From NCBI RefSeq assembly GCF_035784015.1, contig NZ_JALKOW010000003.1: a DNA stretch of 64,000 nucleotides; one strand, given 5' to 3'. A model generated the notes under the pieces. The model saw nothing but the letters and a program-made list of their open reading frames with translations. It made no database searches and was not told the origin of the DNA. Numbering within the stretch: position 1 is the stretch's first letter; each line of letters begins with the position of its first letter. A program made the translations under genes and the position numbers. The DNA comes from Comamonas sp009360615. GTDB taxonomy: Bacteria > Pseudomonadota > Gammaproteobacteria > Burkholderiales > Burkholderiaceae_C. Below, piece after piece: positions 15,734-24,442 of this stretch.

Positions 15734-16936
15734 ATGCAAGCACTAAAACAGGGCGCCGATGCCCTGTTCATTCTGATGGGCGCAGTCATGGTCCTTGCCA
15801 TGCACGCCGGTTTCGCCTTCCTGGAGCTGGGCACCGTGCGCCGCAAGAACCAGGTCAATGCACTGGTCAAGATCCTGGTCGACTTCTCGGTCTCCACCGT
15901 GGTCTATTTCGCGGTCGGCTACGGTGTGGCCTACGGCACGCATTTCTTCGTGGCAGCCGAGCAATTGACGGCACTCAACGGCTATGGCCTGGTCAAGTTT
16001 TTCTTTCTGCTGACCTTCGCCGCCGCCATTCCCGCCATCATCTCGGGCGGCATCGCCGAGCGCGCCAAGTTCTGGCCTCAGCTGATCGCCACGGCCGTGA
16101 TCGTGGGCCTGATCTACCCCTTCTTCGAGGGCATTGTCTGGAACCAGCATTTCGGCGTTCAGGCCTGGATCAAGGCGCTGACCGGCGCCGAGTTCCACGA
16201 CTTTGCCGGCAGCGTCGTCGTTCACGCCGTGGGCGGCTGGATCGCTCTGGGTGCCGTATTGCTGCTGGGTCCGCGCAACAATCGCTACCGCCAGGGCGGA
16301 GCGATCGCCGCCACACCGCCTTCCAGCATTCCTTTCCTGGCTCTGGGTGCATGGATTCTGATCGTGGGCTGGTTCGGCTTCAATGTGATGAGTGCCCAGA
16401 ACCTGGACAAGATCTCCGGTCTGGTCGCCGTGAACTCGCTCATGGCCATGGTGGGCGGCACGCTGGCCGCCCTGGCGGTGGGCAAAAACGACCCGGGATT
16501 TGTGCACAACGGCCCGCTGGCCGGCCTGGTCGCGGTCTGCGCGGGCTCGGATCTGATGCACCCGCTGGGGGCACTGTTCGTGGGGGCGGCCGCCGGTGCC
16601 ATCTTTGTCTTCATGTTCACACTGACACAGAATAAATGGAAGATCGACGATGTGCTGGGTGTGTGGCCGCTGCACGGGCTGTGCGGCGCCTGGGGCGGCA
16701 TTGCGGCCGGCATCTTCGGCACGCAGGCACTGGGGGGGCTGGGCGGCGTGCATCCGATGGCCCAGCTCATCGGAACGCTGATGGGCGTGGCCTGGGCCGC
16801 GCTGGGCGGCCTGCTGGTCTATGGCCTGCTCAAGAGAACCCTGGGGCTGCGCCTGAGCCAGGAGCAGGAGTTCGACGGGGCCGACCTGTCCATCCACCAT
16901 ATCGGTGCCACGCCCGAGCGCGAAGCCAACTGGTGA
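15734..16936 (+). CDS. amt: Ammonium transporter
   Basis: 400 residues with about 11 membrane helices. Family motifs include LEL (HAGFAFLELGTVRRKN), DFAGSVVVHAVGGWIALGAVLLLGPR with the pore His, and DDVLGVWPLHGLCGAWGGIAAG with the second pore His. Amt proteins conduct ammonium across the inner membrane and are gated by GlnK. No glnK gene is adjacent, unlike the common glnK-amtB pair. A sigma-54-type promoter upstream suggests induction under nitrogen limitation, in line with the nitrate assimilation locus elsewhere in the window. Confidence 0.95.
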   Translation: MQALKQGADALFILMGAVMVLAMHAGFAFLELGTVRRKNQVNALVKILVDFSVSTVVYFAVGYGVAYGTHFFVAAEQLTALNGYGLVKFFFLLTFAAAIPAIISGGIAERAKFWPQLIATAVIVGLIYPFFEGIVWNQHFGVQAWIKALTGAEFHDFAGSVVVHAVGGWIALGAVLLLGPRNNRYRQGGAIAATPPSSIPFLALGAWILIVGWFGFNVMSAQNLDKISGLVAVNSLMAMVGGTLAALAVGKNDPGFVHNGPLAGLVAVCAGSDLMHPLGALFVGAAAGAIFVFMFTLTQNKWKIDDVLGVWPLHGLCGAWGGIAAGIFGTQALGGLGGVHPMAQLIGTLMGVAWAALGGLLVYGLLKRTLGLRLSQEQEFDGADLSIHHIGATPEREANW

Positions 16937-16997
16937 GGGGGCGGCCGCCTGCGTATCATCGGCTCCTGTCTGCATATCCGCTGGAAGCCGAACCGCC

Positions 16998-17915
16998 ATG
17001 GCCATGACCCTGAACGACAAGCTCGTCGTCGCCATCTCCTCGCGTGCCCTGTTCGATTTCGAGGAGGAAAACCGCCTCTTCGAGAACAGTGACCCTGCGA
17101 CCTATCTGCGCCTGCAGCGCGAGCGGCTGGACGTGCCGGCCGCACCCGGCGTGGCCTTTTCCCTGGTCAAGAAGCTGCTGGCCTTCAATGCCGAGGGGCA
17201 GCAGCATGTGGAGGTGGTGCTGCTCTCGCGCAACGACCCCGTCAGCGGCATGCGCGTTTTCCGCTCGGCCCAGGCCCATGGCCTGCATTCCATACAGCGC
17301 GGCGTGTTCACCCAGGGGCGCGACCCCTTCGGCTACCTGCGCCCGCTGGGGGCCCAGCTGTTTCTGTCGGCAAATGCCGAGGACGTGACCCAGGCGCTGC
17401 AGCTGGGCTACCCGGCCGCCCATGTGTTCACCGACTCCATGCGCGCCAGCAGCCGCCATCCGCGCGAAGTGCGCATCGCCTTCGACGGCGATGCCGTGCT
17501 GTTTTCCGACGAGGCCGAGCGCATCTTTCAGGCCCAGGGCCTGGAGGCTTTCCAGCAGCATGAACTGGAGAAAGCCGCCCAGCCGTTGCCGGAGGGGCCA
17601 TTCAAGCCCCTGCTGGCCGCCCTGCACCGGCTGCAGCAGGCCGATGTGACCGGCATGCGCGTGCGCACGGCCCTGGTCACGGCGCGCAGCGCCCCGGCCC
17701 ATGAGCGCGCACTGAATACGCTGATGGACTGGAAGATCGATGTCGATGAAGCCATGTTCCTCGGCGGTCTGGCCAAGGGCGGCTTTCTGCGTGAATTCGA
17801 GCCCGACTTCTTCTTCGACGACCAGACCGGACATGTGCGCAACGCGGCCGGACATGTTCCCTCGGGTCATGTGCGCAGCGGCATTGCCCACGCCAAGGCG
17901 GTGCAGTCTTCGTAA
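16998..17915 (+). CDS. 5'-nucleotidase (cytosolic NT5C1-like)
   Basis: 305 residues resembling the 5'-nucleotidase family of eukaryotic cN-I type (Pfam 5-nucleotidase, PF06189). It has LVVAISSRALFDFEEENRLFE at the start, VEVVLLSRNDPVSGMRVFRSAQAHGL, the core IAFDGDAVLFSDEAERIFQAQGL with the DGD motif that stands for the catalytic Asp pair, and a C-terminal FLGGLAKGGFLREFEPDFFFDDQ. It probably removes phosphate from nucleoside monophosphates in the cytoplasm. The start ATGGCCATG at 16998 is used; upstream reading frame overlaps amt. Confidence 0.88.
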   Translation: MAMTLNDKLVVAISSRALFDFEEENRLFENSDPATYLRLQRERLDVPAAPGVAFSLVKKLLAFNAEGQQHVEVVLLSRNDPVSGMRVFRSAQAHGLHSIQRGVFTQGRDPFGYLRPLGAQLFLSANAEDVTQALQLGYPAAHVFTDSMRASSRHPREVRIAFDGDAVLFSDEAERIFQAQGLEAFQQHELEKAAQPLPEGPFKPLLAALHRLQQADVTGMRVRTALVTARSAPAHERALNTLMDWKIDVDEAMFLGGLAKGGFLREFEPDFFFDDQTGHVRNAAGHVPSGHVRSGIAHAKAVQSS

Positions 17916-17987
17916 AGTCCCGGCAAAGTCCGGCAAGCGAATGCAAAACTTTGAAATTGCAGCGGGCCAGAGGTTGAGAATACCGCC

Positions 17988-18455
17988 ATGGCCCTCATCT
18001 GCACTGCTATGTCAAAAGCCAAGAACCACCCCATCGTCGCCCGCAGCAGCTCGGTCATGAAGACCGCGATGGGGGTGCTGCTGACCAGCGCCGTGCTGCT
18101 GCTGCCCACGGTGCGCGCCGAGGAATCCTCCGGCGACAGGATGGCGGAACGACAGGGAGCCCAGCTCTCCAAGGGCGAGATCAAGGCCCAGCAGCAGTTC
18201 AAGATGCTGGACTTCAATCAGGATGGCAAGCTCAGCCGCAAGGAGGTGGCCATCATCCCCAGGCTGGCCGCCGCCTTTGACGAGACCGATACCAACAAGG
18301 ACGGCTTCGTCACCTATGAGGAAGTGCGCGCCTTTGCCGTCAAATACCGGGCAGCGCGTGAAAAGGCAAAGGCCGCCGAAGCCGCAGCGACCGCGCCGGC
18401 CGGTGACGACACTCACAGATCAGAAGCTGATGGCGCTGAACCTGAAAGCAAATAA
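17988..18455 (+). CDS. Exported EF-hand protein
   Basis: Up to 155 residues. A signal peptide starts at an internal Met (MKTAMGVLLTSAVLLLPTVRA|EES), so the true start may be 18009 or 18057. Two EF-hand calcium loops follow: DFNQDGKLSRKE and DTNKDGFVTYEE, both with the Asp-x-Asn-x-Asp-Gly pattern and a closing Glu. A charged Ala/Glu/Lys tail ends the protein. It is probably a periplasmic calcium-binding protein of unknown role. It stands alone between the nucleotidase and a convergent hypothetical gene. Confidence 0.8.
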   Translation: MALICTAMSKAKNHPIVARSSSVMKTAMGVLLTSAVLLLPTVRAEESSGDRMAERQGAQLSKGEIKAQQQFKMLDFNQDGKLSRKEVAIIPRLAAAFDETDTNKDGFVTYEEVRAFAVKYRAAREKAKAAEAAATAPAGDDTHRSEADGAEPESK

Positions 18456-18521
18456 GGCGTGAAAAGAGCTAGAGCGCCTGAATAACAAGCACAAACAGCT
18501 CTCAAAAACACAGCACCCGGT

Positions 18522-18959
18522 TTATTTGGCGTTGCCGCTGCGCTTGACCCTGGGCTCGGAATAAGTCAGGGGCTCATTGCGCGCAGTCTGCTTGCTCTGC
18601 AGCAGATCTTCCGACTTGCTGCTCTCCTGCGCCTGCTCCACCGCCTGGGCGCTGGCGCGCCACATGGACTGGATGAACTCGATCAGCTGCTTGGAGATGG
18701 GCTCCTTGGGCGGCTCCTCCACCTCTTCCTTTTGCTTGATCTCCTCGGCCAGCGTCCAGTCGCGGTTCTCGGTATCGGGTGCCGAGGGCTTCTCGGGCTC
18801 TCGCACCGTGCGTCCCTCGCCGATCTTGTCCACCGACTCCGAGGGATTTACCGCATTCACGGGACGCACCGGCGCGGCGCCCGAGGCCCCTGTGGAATAC
18901 AGATCCGCACCCTGGGTCCGCCAGGGCGTCTGTGTCCGGTCTAGAGGTGGAATTTGCAT
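18522..18959 (-). CDS. Hypothetical low-complexity protein
   Basis: 145 residues, mostly charged and rich in Glu, Pro, Ser, Lys and Gln, with no signal peptide or membrane helix and no recognised domain. A short helical stretch (ISKQLIEFIQSMWRASAQAVEQAQ, about 88-111) may be the only ordered part. GAGGG precedes the ATG, which supports the start. The composition looks intrinsically disordered. It lies between the EF-hand gene and the cyanophycin block, with its own AT-rich upstream region. Confidence 0.65.
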   Translation of the reverse strand: MQIPPLDRTQTPWRTQGADLYSTGASGAAPVRPVNAVNPSESVDKIGEGRTVREPEKPSAPDTENRDWTLAEEIKQKEEVEEPPKEPISKQLIEFIQSMWRASAQAVEQAQESSKSEDLLQSKQTARNEPLTYSEPRVKRSGNAK

Positions 18960-19111
18960 GGCTTGGCCCTCGGCAGTAAAAAAGTGCAGGCGGAAAAACA
19001 GCTATCTCGCCCTGTTATCGGCCACGCTTGAGAAAACTGTAGGATTATTTTCAATCCTATTTTGATAGCTATTAGCCTCTATATATCAATCACCGCTGTG
19101 CAATTTGACAC
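18960..19111. promoter_or_regulatory. AT-rich gap, probable promoter of the leftward hypothetical gene
   Basis: About 150 bases markedly richer in A/T than their surroundings. On the minus strand there is an inverted repeat, AGGATT-GAAAAT-AATCCT, around 19043-19060. It lies upstream of the hypothetical gene starting at 18959. No coding sequence was seen. Confidence 0.4.
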
Positions 19112-19139
19112 AAAAAAGGCCCCGCGTTGTCACGAGGCC
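19112..19139 (-). terminator. Terminator after the DUF1854 gene
   Basis: On the minus strand GGCCTCG pairs with CGGGGCC around an 8-base loop and is followed by six T. It lies 20-47 bases past the stop of the leftward DUF1854 gene and should end the ABC/DUF1854 transcript. Confidence 0.8.
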
Positions 19140-19158
19140 CGGATGTTCTCTGCCCCGC

Positions 19159-19650
19159 TTAAAGGAAGCGCTCGAGCAGCTTGCGCGAATGTCTGTCCAG
19201 CTTGCTGCTGTCGGGAATCCGATACTGCACGCCATCCTGTCCCGTGATCTGCAGCCGGGTGCGTCCGGCCAGCTTGCGAATGTCTTCTTCGGCCTTGAGC
19301 ACCATCTGCGTCGGGCCGCGATCCGTCTGCAGATCCCAGGTACTGGGGGTGGAAAAGCTGGAGACCTTGAGGATGCGTTCGATGGTCGGGACAAACTCCC
19401 GCACGGCCAGATCCTGCTCGATCAGCTGACGATGGGCCGGCTGCAGGTCGGCCATGCGCGGCACCCACAGGGCTTCCTTGCCATCGGCGGCAACCAGCGA
19501 CAGCCCTTCGTCAGGGGCGGCAATCGGAAAGGCGCGCACGGGAACGACGGCTTCGTGGACCAGGCCGTTGCCCAGGGTCAGCACCAGACGGCCATGGGCG
19601 TTGCGCACCAGTTGCATGCCGCTCAGATTGGAGGGGAGAGCTTCGATCAT
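19159..19650 (-). CDS. Cyanophycin-associated DUF1854 protein
   Basis: 163 residues with PVRAFPIAAPDEGLSLVAADGKEALWV and the closing RTRLQITGQDGVQYRIPDSSKLDRHSRKLLERFL, typical of the DUF1854 family that sits beside cyanophycin synthetase genes in proteobacteria. Its biochemical role is unknown. There is no signal peptide or membrane helix. It overlaps the ABC exporter gene by 4 bases (ATGA), so the two are coupled. A terminator follows. Confidence 0.88.
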   Translation of the reverse strand: MIEALPSNLSGMQLVRNAHGRLVLTLGNGLVHEAVVPVRAFPIAAPDEGLSLVAADGKEALWVPRMADLQPAHRQLIEQDLAVREFVPTIERILKVSSFSTPSTWDLQTDRGPTQMVLKAEEDIRKLAGRTRLQITGQDGVQYRIPDSSKLDRHSRKLLERFL

Positions 19651-21944
19651 TGGGATTCCTTGGTCAGCAACTTCAGGCCGGCCGCTTGCGCGTCCTCTTC
19701 GGCACGACGCGCCTGCGCGTCGTACAGACGGAAGTAATGTCCCTTGAGGTCCATCAGTTCGTCGTGCGGTCCCACTTCGACAATCTCGCCACGATCCATG
19801 ACCACCAGACGGTCGGCCTTGCGCAGGGTGGACAGGCGGTGGGCAATGGCGATCGTGGTGCGTCCCTGGACCAGATTGTCCAGCGCCTTCTGGATTTCCT
19901 TTTCGGTCTCGGTATCCACGGCCGAAGTGGCCTCGTCCAGGATCAGGATGCGCGGATCGATCAACAGCGCACGTGCGATGGAGATACGCTGGCGCTCGCC
20001 ACCCGACAGCCCCTGGCCGCGCTCGCCGACCAGGGAGTCATAGCCATGGGGCAGACGCAGGATGAACTCGTGGGCATGGGCGGCACGCGCAGCGGCCACG
20101 ATCTCCTCGCGCGTCGCATCAGGCTTGCCGTAGGCGATGTTCTCGGCAATCGTGCCGAAGAACAGGAAAGGCTCCTGCAGCACCAGGCCGATATTGCTGC
20201 GGTAGTCGGAGACGGACATGCGCCGCACGTCCACGCCGTCGAGCTGGATGGAGCCCTCGGAGACATCGTAGAAACGGCAGATCAGATTCACCAGGGTGCT
20301 CTTGCCCGAGCCACTGTGGCCGACCAGGCCGATCATCTCGCCGGGCTTGATCTGCAGGTTCAGATGCTTGATGACGGCGCGGCTGCCGTAGCGAAAGCCC
20401 ACATCCTCCATGGTGATGGCACCCTTGGCCTTGCCGGGCAGCTTCACGGGGTTGCTGGGCTCGGGCACATTGCTGACATGGTCGAGGATGTCGAAGATGC
20501 GCTTGGCACCGGCCGCCGCCTTCTGCGTGACCGAGACAATGCGGCTCATCGAATCCAGGCGGGTATAGAAACGGCCGATGTAGGCGATGAAGGCGGTCAG
20601 CACACCGACCGTGATGGAGCCGCCGGCCACCAGATAGATGCCGAAGCCCCAGACCACCAGAATGCCGACCTCGGTCAGCAGCGTCACCGTGGGGGTGAAC
20701 AGCGACCAGGTCTTGTTGACCTTGTCGTTGGCCTGCAGATTGATCAGGTTGGCGTCGGCAAAGCGGTCGGCTTCACGCTTTTCCTGGGCGAAGGCCTTGA
20801 CAACGCGGATGCCGGGAATGGTGTCGGCCAGCACATTGGTCACCTCGGACCAGACCCGGTCGATCTTCTCGAAGCCCGTGCGAAGGCGGTCGCGCACGGT
20901 ATGGATCATCCAGGCGATGAAGGGCAGCGGCACCAGCGTGACCAGCGCCAGCCAGGGGTTGATGGAGAACAGGATGGCCGAAGTCATCACGATCATCATC
21001 ACATCGGTCGCAAAATCAAGAGCATTTAGCGACAGAAAGAGATTGATACGATCGGTTTCAGCGCCGATACGCGCCATCAGATCGCCCGTGCGCTTGCTGC
21101 CGTAGTAGTCCACCGACAGGTTCAGCAAATGGTTGTAGGTCGTGGTGCGCAGGTTCGATCCTATGCGCTCGGACACCTTGGCCAGCACAAAAGTGCGTGC
21201 CCAGCCCAGCGCCCAGGCCAGCAGCGCCGACAGCAGCAGCATGCCCAGATAGAAGAAAACCAGCTCCCGGTTGATCTTTTCGCCGTTCTGGAACGGGATC
21301 AGGATCTTGTCCATCAGCGGGATGGTCAGATACGGTGCCACCAGTTGTGCGCCCGTGCTGGCCAGGGTCAGCAGGAAGCCCAGGAGCAACTGACCCTGGT
21401 AGGGCTTGGCAAAACGCCACAGGCGCAGCAGCACCCAGGTCGAGGTCTGCGGTGCCTGCTGACGTGCGCAGGCCGGGCATTCTTCGGTATCGGGCGGCAG
21501 CGTCGTGTGGCAGACCGGGCAATGCGCCATGTCCTCGTCGCTGACGGCGCTGTAGACCTCCTGACGGGCGATGCGCTCGCGCTGGCGGTCGAACTGCTGC
21601 ATCAGCTGCAGCATGGCGGTCTGGTGCGTCAACGTGATCAGCCACTGGGCCAGACGCGCACGGCTGTCATGCAGCTCCAGATTGCCCACACCGCCATGGT
21701 CCTGCAGGCGCAGGCTCTGGTCCACGCTCAGAGCCCATTCATGCCACTTCCCGGTCTGGGGATCGCAGGCCAGCAAGCGCTCCTGCGTCAGCGCCAGCAG
21801 GCCGCTGCCGAACTGCAAATCCGCACTCAGGTCAACCGGGACGACGGCTAATACGTTCTCATGTTCAGCGAGTCTGGCTCGCAGCTCGTCCCCCAGGGGG
21901 CCGGCGAAGACTGCCGAGGCGTCCACAGTATGGTGATGTTGCAT
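19647..21944 (-). CDS. Cyanophycin-associated ABC exporter with zinc ribbon
   Basis: 765 residues. An N-terminal domain of about 140 residues, found in this subfamily, is followed by a zinc ribbon (Cys142-x2-Cys145 and Cys156-x2-Cys159), six membrane helices of the ABC exporter type, and an ATPase domain with Walker A GHSGSGKST, signature LSGGERQRISIARALL and Walker B ILILDEATSAVD. It is a fused half-transporter, presumably a homodimer. Similar genes with DUF1854 neighbours accompany cyanophycin synthetases; the cargo is unknown. It is divergent from the synthetase genes with a shared 220-base upstream region. Confidence 0.9.
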   Translation of the reverse strand: MQHHHTVDASAVFAGPLGDELRARLAEHENVLAVVPVDLSADLQFGSGLLALTQERLLACDPQTGKWHEWALSVDQSLRLQDHGGVGNLELHDSRARLAQWLITLTHQTAMLQLMQQFDRQRERIARQEVYSAVSDEDMAHCPVCHTTLPPDTEECPACARQQAPQTSTWVLLRLWRFAKPYQGQLLLGFLLTLASTGAQLVAPYLTIPLMDKILIPFQNGEKINRELVFFYLGMLLLSALLAWALGWARTFVLAKVSERIGSNLRTTTYNHLLNLSVDYYGSKRTGDLMARIGAETDRINLFLSLNALDFATDVMMIVMTSAILFSINPWLALVTLVPLPFIAWMIHTVRDRLRTGFEKIDRVWSEVTNVLADTIPGIRVVKAFAQEKREADRFADANLINLQANDKVNKTWSLFTPTVTLLTEVGILVVWGFGIYLVAGGSITVGVLTAFIAYIGRFYTRLDSMSRIVSVTQKAAAGAKRIFDILDHVSNVPEPSNPVKLPGKAKGAITMEDVGFRYGSRAVIKHLNLQIKPGEMIGLVGHSGSGKSTLVNLICRFYDVSEGSIQLDGVDVRRMSVSDYRSNIGLVLQEPFLFFGTIAENIAYGKPDATREEIVAAARAAHAHEFILRLPHGYDSLVGERGQGLSGGERQRISIARALLIDPRILILDEATSAVDTETEKEIQKALDNLVQGRTTIAIAHRLSTLRKADRLVVMDRGEIVEVGPHDELMDLKGHYFRLYDAQARRAEEDAQAAGLKLLTKESQ

Positions 21945-22168
21945 GTTGAGTTATTTTTCTCCGCCGATGGCGGCTCCAAGAGTCATGCGGGCAACCGTTT
22001 CGCATGGTGAATATGGCTGCGCCTGACGTCCGATATACCCTGGTTAACGCGCGAACCTGCAATTAGGCTGACAAGCTTCACAATGCAGATTCTGGGCGCA
22101 CAATGCCAACCTATCAGGGGCAGGAGTTTAAGAAAACCTGCTCTCCTCATTCCTATCCGCTGATCAAC
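21945..22168. promoter_or_regulatory. Divergent intergenic region of the cyanophycin block
   Basis: This gap must hold promoters for the leftward ABC/DUF1854 pair and the rightward synthetase genes. A short hairpin GCCG-ATGG-CGGC lies near 21975. An AT-richer stretch around 22030-22080 (with GGTTAACGCG) is the likeliest promoter area. No firm sigma-54 match was found. Confidence 0.4.
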
Positions 22169-24349
22169 ATGGCGAAATTCAACGACATCCAACTCTTGCG
22201 CACAACATTTCTGCGTGGCCCCAGTGTCTGGACCTACCGCCCGGTACTGGAGGTCTGGCTGGATCTGGGAGAGCTGGAGGACTATCCGTCCAACAAGATT
22301 CCCGGCCTCAACGAGCGCTTGACCCGCTGGCTGCCCGACCTGATCGAGCACACCTGCGGCGTTGGCGAGCGTGGCGGCTTCATCCAGCGCCTGGAAGGCG
22401 GCACCTGGATGGGCCATGTGCTGGAACATGTGATCATCGAATTGCTGAACCTGGCCGGCATGCCCGCCGAGTTCGGCCAGACGCGCGAAATCTCCAAGCG
22501 CGGCGTGTACCGCATGGTGTTCCGCTGCCCCGAAGAGGCCGTGGCCCGCGTGGCGCTGGAGCATGGGCACAAGCTGCTGATGGCGGCCATCAATGACGAG
22601 CCTTTCGAGCTCAAGCCCGCCATTCACGCCATCAAGACGGCCATCAACGACCGCTACCTGGGCCCCTCGACCGGCTGCATTGTCGATGCCGCCAGCGAGC
22701 GCCGCATTCCCCATATCCGCCTGAACGACGGCAATCTGGTGCAGTTGGGCTATGGTGCCGCTCAGCGCCGCATCTGGACGGCCGAGTCCGACCAGACCAG
22801 CGCCATCGCCGAAGGCATTGCCCAGGACAAGGACTTCACCAAGCGCCTGCTGGCAGCCTGCGGCGTTCCCGTGCCCGAAGGCCAGATCGTGGCCAGCCCC
22901 GAGGAAGCCTGGGAAGTGGCACAGGACATCGGCTTTCCCGTCACCGTCAAGCCCTCTGACGGCAACCATGCCCGTGGCGTGACCCTGGAGCTGTCCAAGG
23001 AAGAGGACATCAAGGCCGCCTTTGCGCTGGCCCAGCCCGAGGGTTCGGACGTGATCGTCGAAAAATTCATCGACGGCGTCGAACACCGCCTGCTGGTCGT
23101 GGGCGGCAAGGTCGTGGCCGCCACCAAGGGCGAGACGGTTTCCGTCTATGGCAACGGCAATGCGACGCTGCGCGAGCTGGTCGAAGTGCTGAACCAGGAT
23201 CCGCGCCGCGGCCCCGAGCAGGAATATCCGCTGGACTGGATCAATCTGGAAGCCGGCGCCGTGAAGCTGGAACTCAACCGCCAGCATGTGACGCCCGACA
23301 GCGTGATTCCGCAGGGGCAGAGCGTGCTGCTGCAGCGCAACGGCAACATGGCCATCGACTGCCTCGACGACGTACACCCCGACGTAGCCTACTACGCCGT
23401 GCTTGCCGCCAAGATCGTCGGACTGGACATCGCCGGCATGGACATGATCCTGCAGGATGTCTCCAAGCCTATGCAGGGCCAGGGAGCGATCCTGGAGGTC
23501 AATGCCGGTCCCGGCCTGCTGATGCACCTCAAGCCCACCAGCGGCGCACCGCGTCCCGTGGGCATGGCCATTGCCGACCACCTGTTCCCCCGCGAAGACG
23601 GTGCCGGTGCCGGTCGCATCCCCGTGGTCGGCATCGTGGGCACGCGCAACAATGCCTTCATCGCACGTCTGGTCGGCTGGCTGCTGCAGCTGTCGGGCAA
23701 GCTGACCGGCGTGGCCAGCGGCGAAGGCATGTTCCTCGCCAATCGCCATACGCAAAAGACCAATACCGCCAACTGGGCCGGCGCCCATCGCCTGCTGACC
23801 AACCGCCTGGCCGAAGCCGCCGTCATCCAGACCACGGCGCGCTCCATTCTGGAAGAAGGCCTGGCCTACGACCGCTGCCTGGTCGGCGTGGTCACCGATA
23901 TGGATGGCTACGAGCAACTGGCCGATCACGATGTGCTGGAGCCCGGCCAGATGCGCCGCGTGATGCGCACCCAGATCGACGTGGTGCTGGACGAAGGTGC
24001 AGGCGTGCTCAACGCCGACCTGCCCGAAGTGGCCGATCTGGCCGAACTCTGCGACGGCGAAGTCATCCTGTATGCCATCGGTGCCGACAACGAATTTGTC
24101 GCTGCCCATCGCGCCAACACCGAAGCCCGCCATGAAGGCGGCCGCGCCGTCTTCCTCAAGGGACACAACGTGGTGCTGGCCACCGGCCCCCAGGAACGCG
24201 TGCTGGGCACCCTGGAAGCACTGTCGCTGGCCGGCGGGAAGCGACCCGACACCAGCGCGCTGCTGGCGGCGATTGCCACCGCCTGGGCGCTGGACATCAC
24301 ACCCGAGCTGATCGGCGCCGGCATCAAGACCTTTGAATACCAGGCTTGA
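22169..24349 (+). CDS. cphA': Cyanophycin synthetase-like protein with degenerate Mur-ligase site (CphA')
   Basis: 726 residues from the ATG at 22169, whose start MAKFNDIQLLRTTFLRGPSVWTY matches the family (a longer frame from 22103 is possible). The ATP-grasp part is intact: VPVPEGQIVASPEEAWEVAQDIGFPVTVKPSDGNHARGVTLEL and ILEVNAGPGLLMH. In the Mur-ligase-like half, the P-loop found as GTNGKTTTTR in the next gene is GTRNNAFIAR here (near residue 491), without Gly-Lys-Thr. It is thus like the CphA2/CphA' branch, which may use a dipeptide with only one ATP site. The classic synthetase follows 93 bases downstream. Confidence 0.9.
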   Translation: MAKFNDIQLLRTTFLRGPSVWTYRPVLEVWLDLGELEDYPSNKIPGLNERLTRWLPDLIEHTCGVGERGGFIQRLEGGTWMGHVLEHVIIELLNLAGMPAEFGQTREISKRGVYRMVFRCPEEAVARVALEHGHKLLMAAINDEPFELKPAIHAIKTAINDRYLGPSTGCIVDAASERRIPHIRLNDGNLVQLGYGAAQRRIWTAESDQTSAIAEGIAQDKDFTKRLLAACGVPVPEGQIVASPEEAWEVAQDIGFPVTVKPSDGNHARGVTLELSKEEDIKAAFALAQPEGSDVIVEKFIDGVEHRLLVVGGKVVAATKGETVSVYGNGNATLRELVEVLNQDPRRGPEQEYPLDWINLEAGAVKLELNRQHVTPDSVIPQGQSVLLQRNGNMAIDCLDDVHPDVAYYAVLAAKIVGLDIAGMDMILQDVSKPMQGQGAILEVNAGPGLLMHLKPTSGAPRPVGMAIADHLFPREDGAGAGRIPVVGIVGTRNNAFIARLVGWLLQLSGKLTGVASGEGMFLANRHTQKTNTANWAGAHRLLTNRLAEAAVIQTTARSILEEGLAYDRCLVGVVTDMDGYEQLADHDVLEPGQMRRVMRTQIDVVLDEGAGVLNADLPEVADLAELCDGEVILYAIGADNEFVAAHRANTEARHEGGRAVFLKGHNVVLATGPQERVLGTLEALSLAGGKRPDTSALLAAIATAWALDITPELIGAGIKTFEYQA

Positions 24350-24442
24350 TTGCCCCACAAACGCTTCAAACGATATAGCTGCTGTTGCTTACCAAAAAGC
24401 ATCGGACCAAGAAAAGCTTGAAATTCAGCTGAAAGAAACACC

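Noticed and set aside
21983..24358. A 791-codon open frame on the minus strand across cphA'
   Set aside because: It is the antisense shadow of the synthetase gene in high-GC DNA: rich in His, Gln and Gly, no recognisable domain, and no ribosome site.
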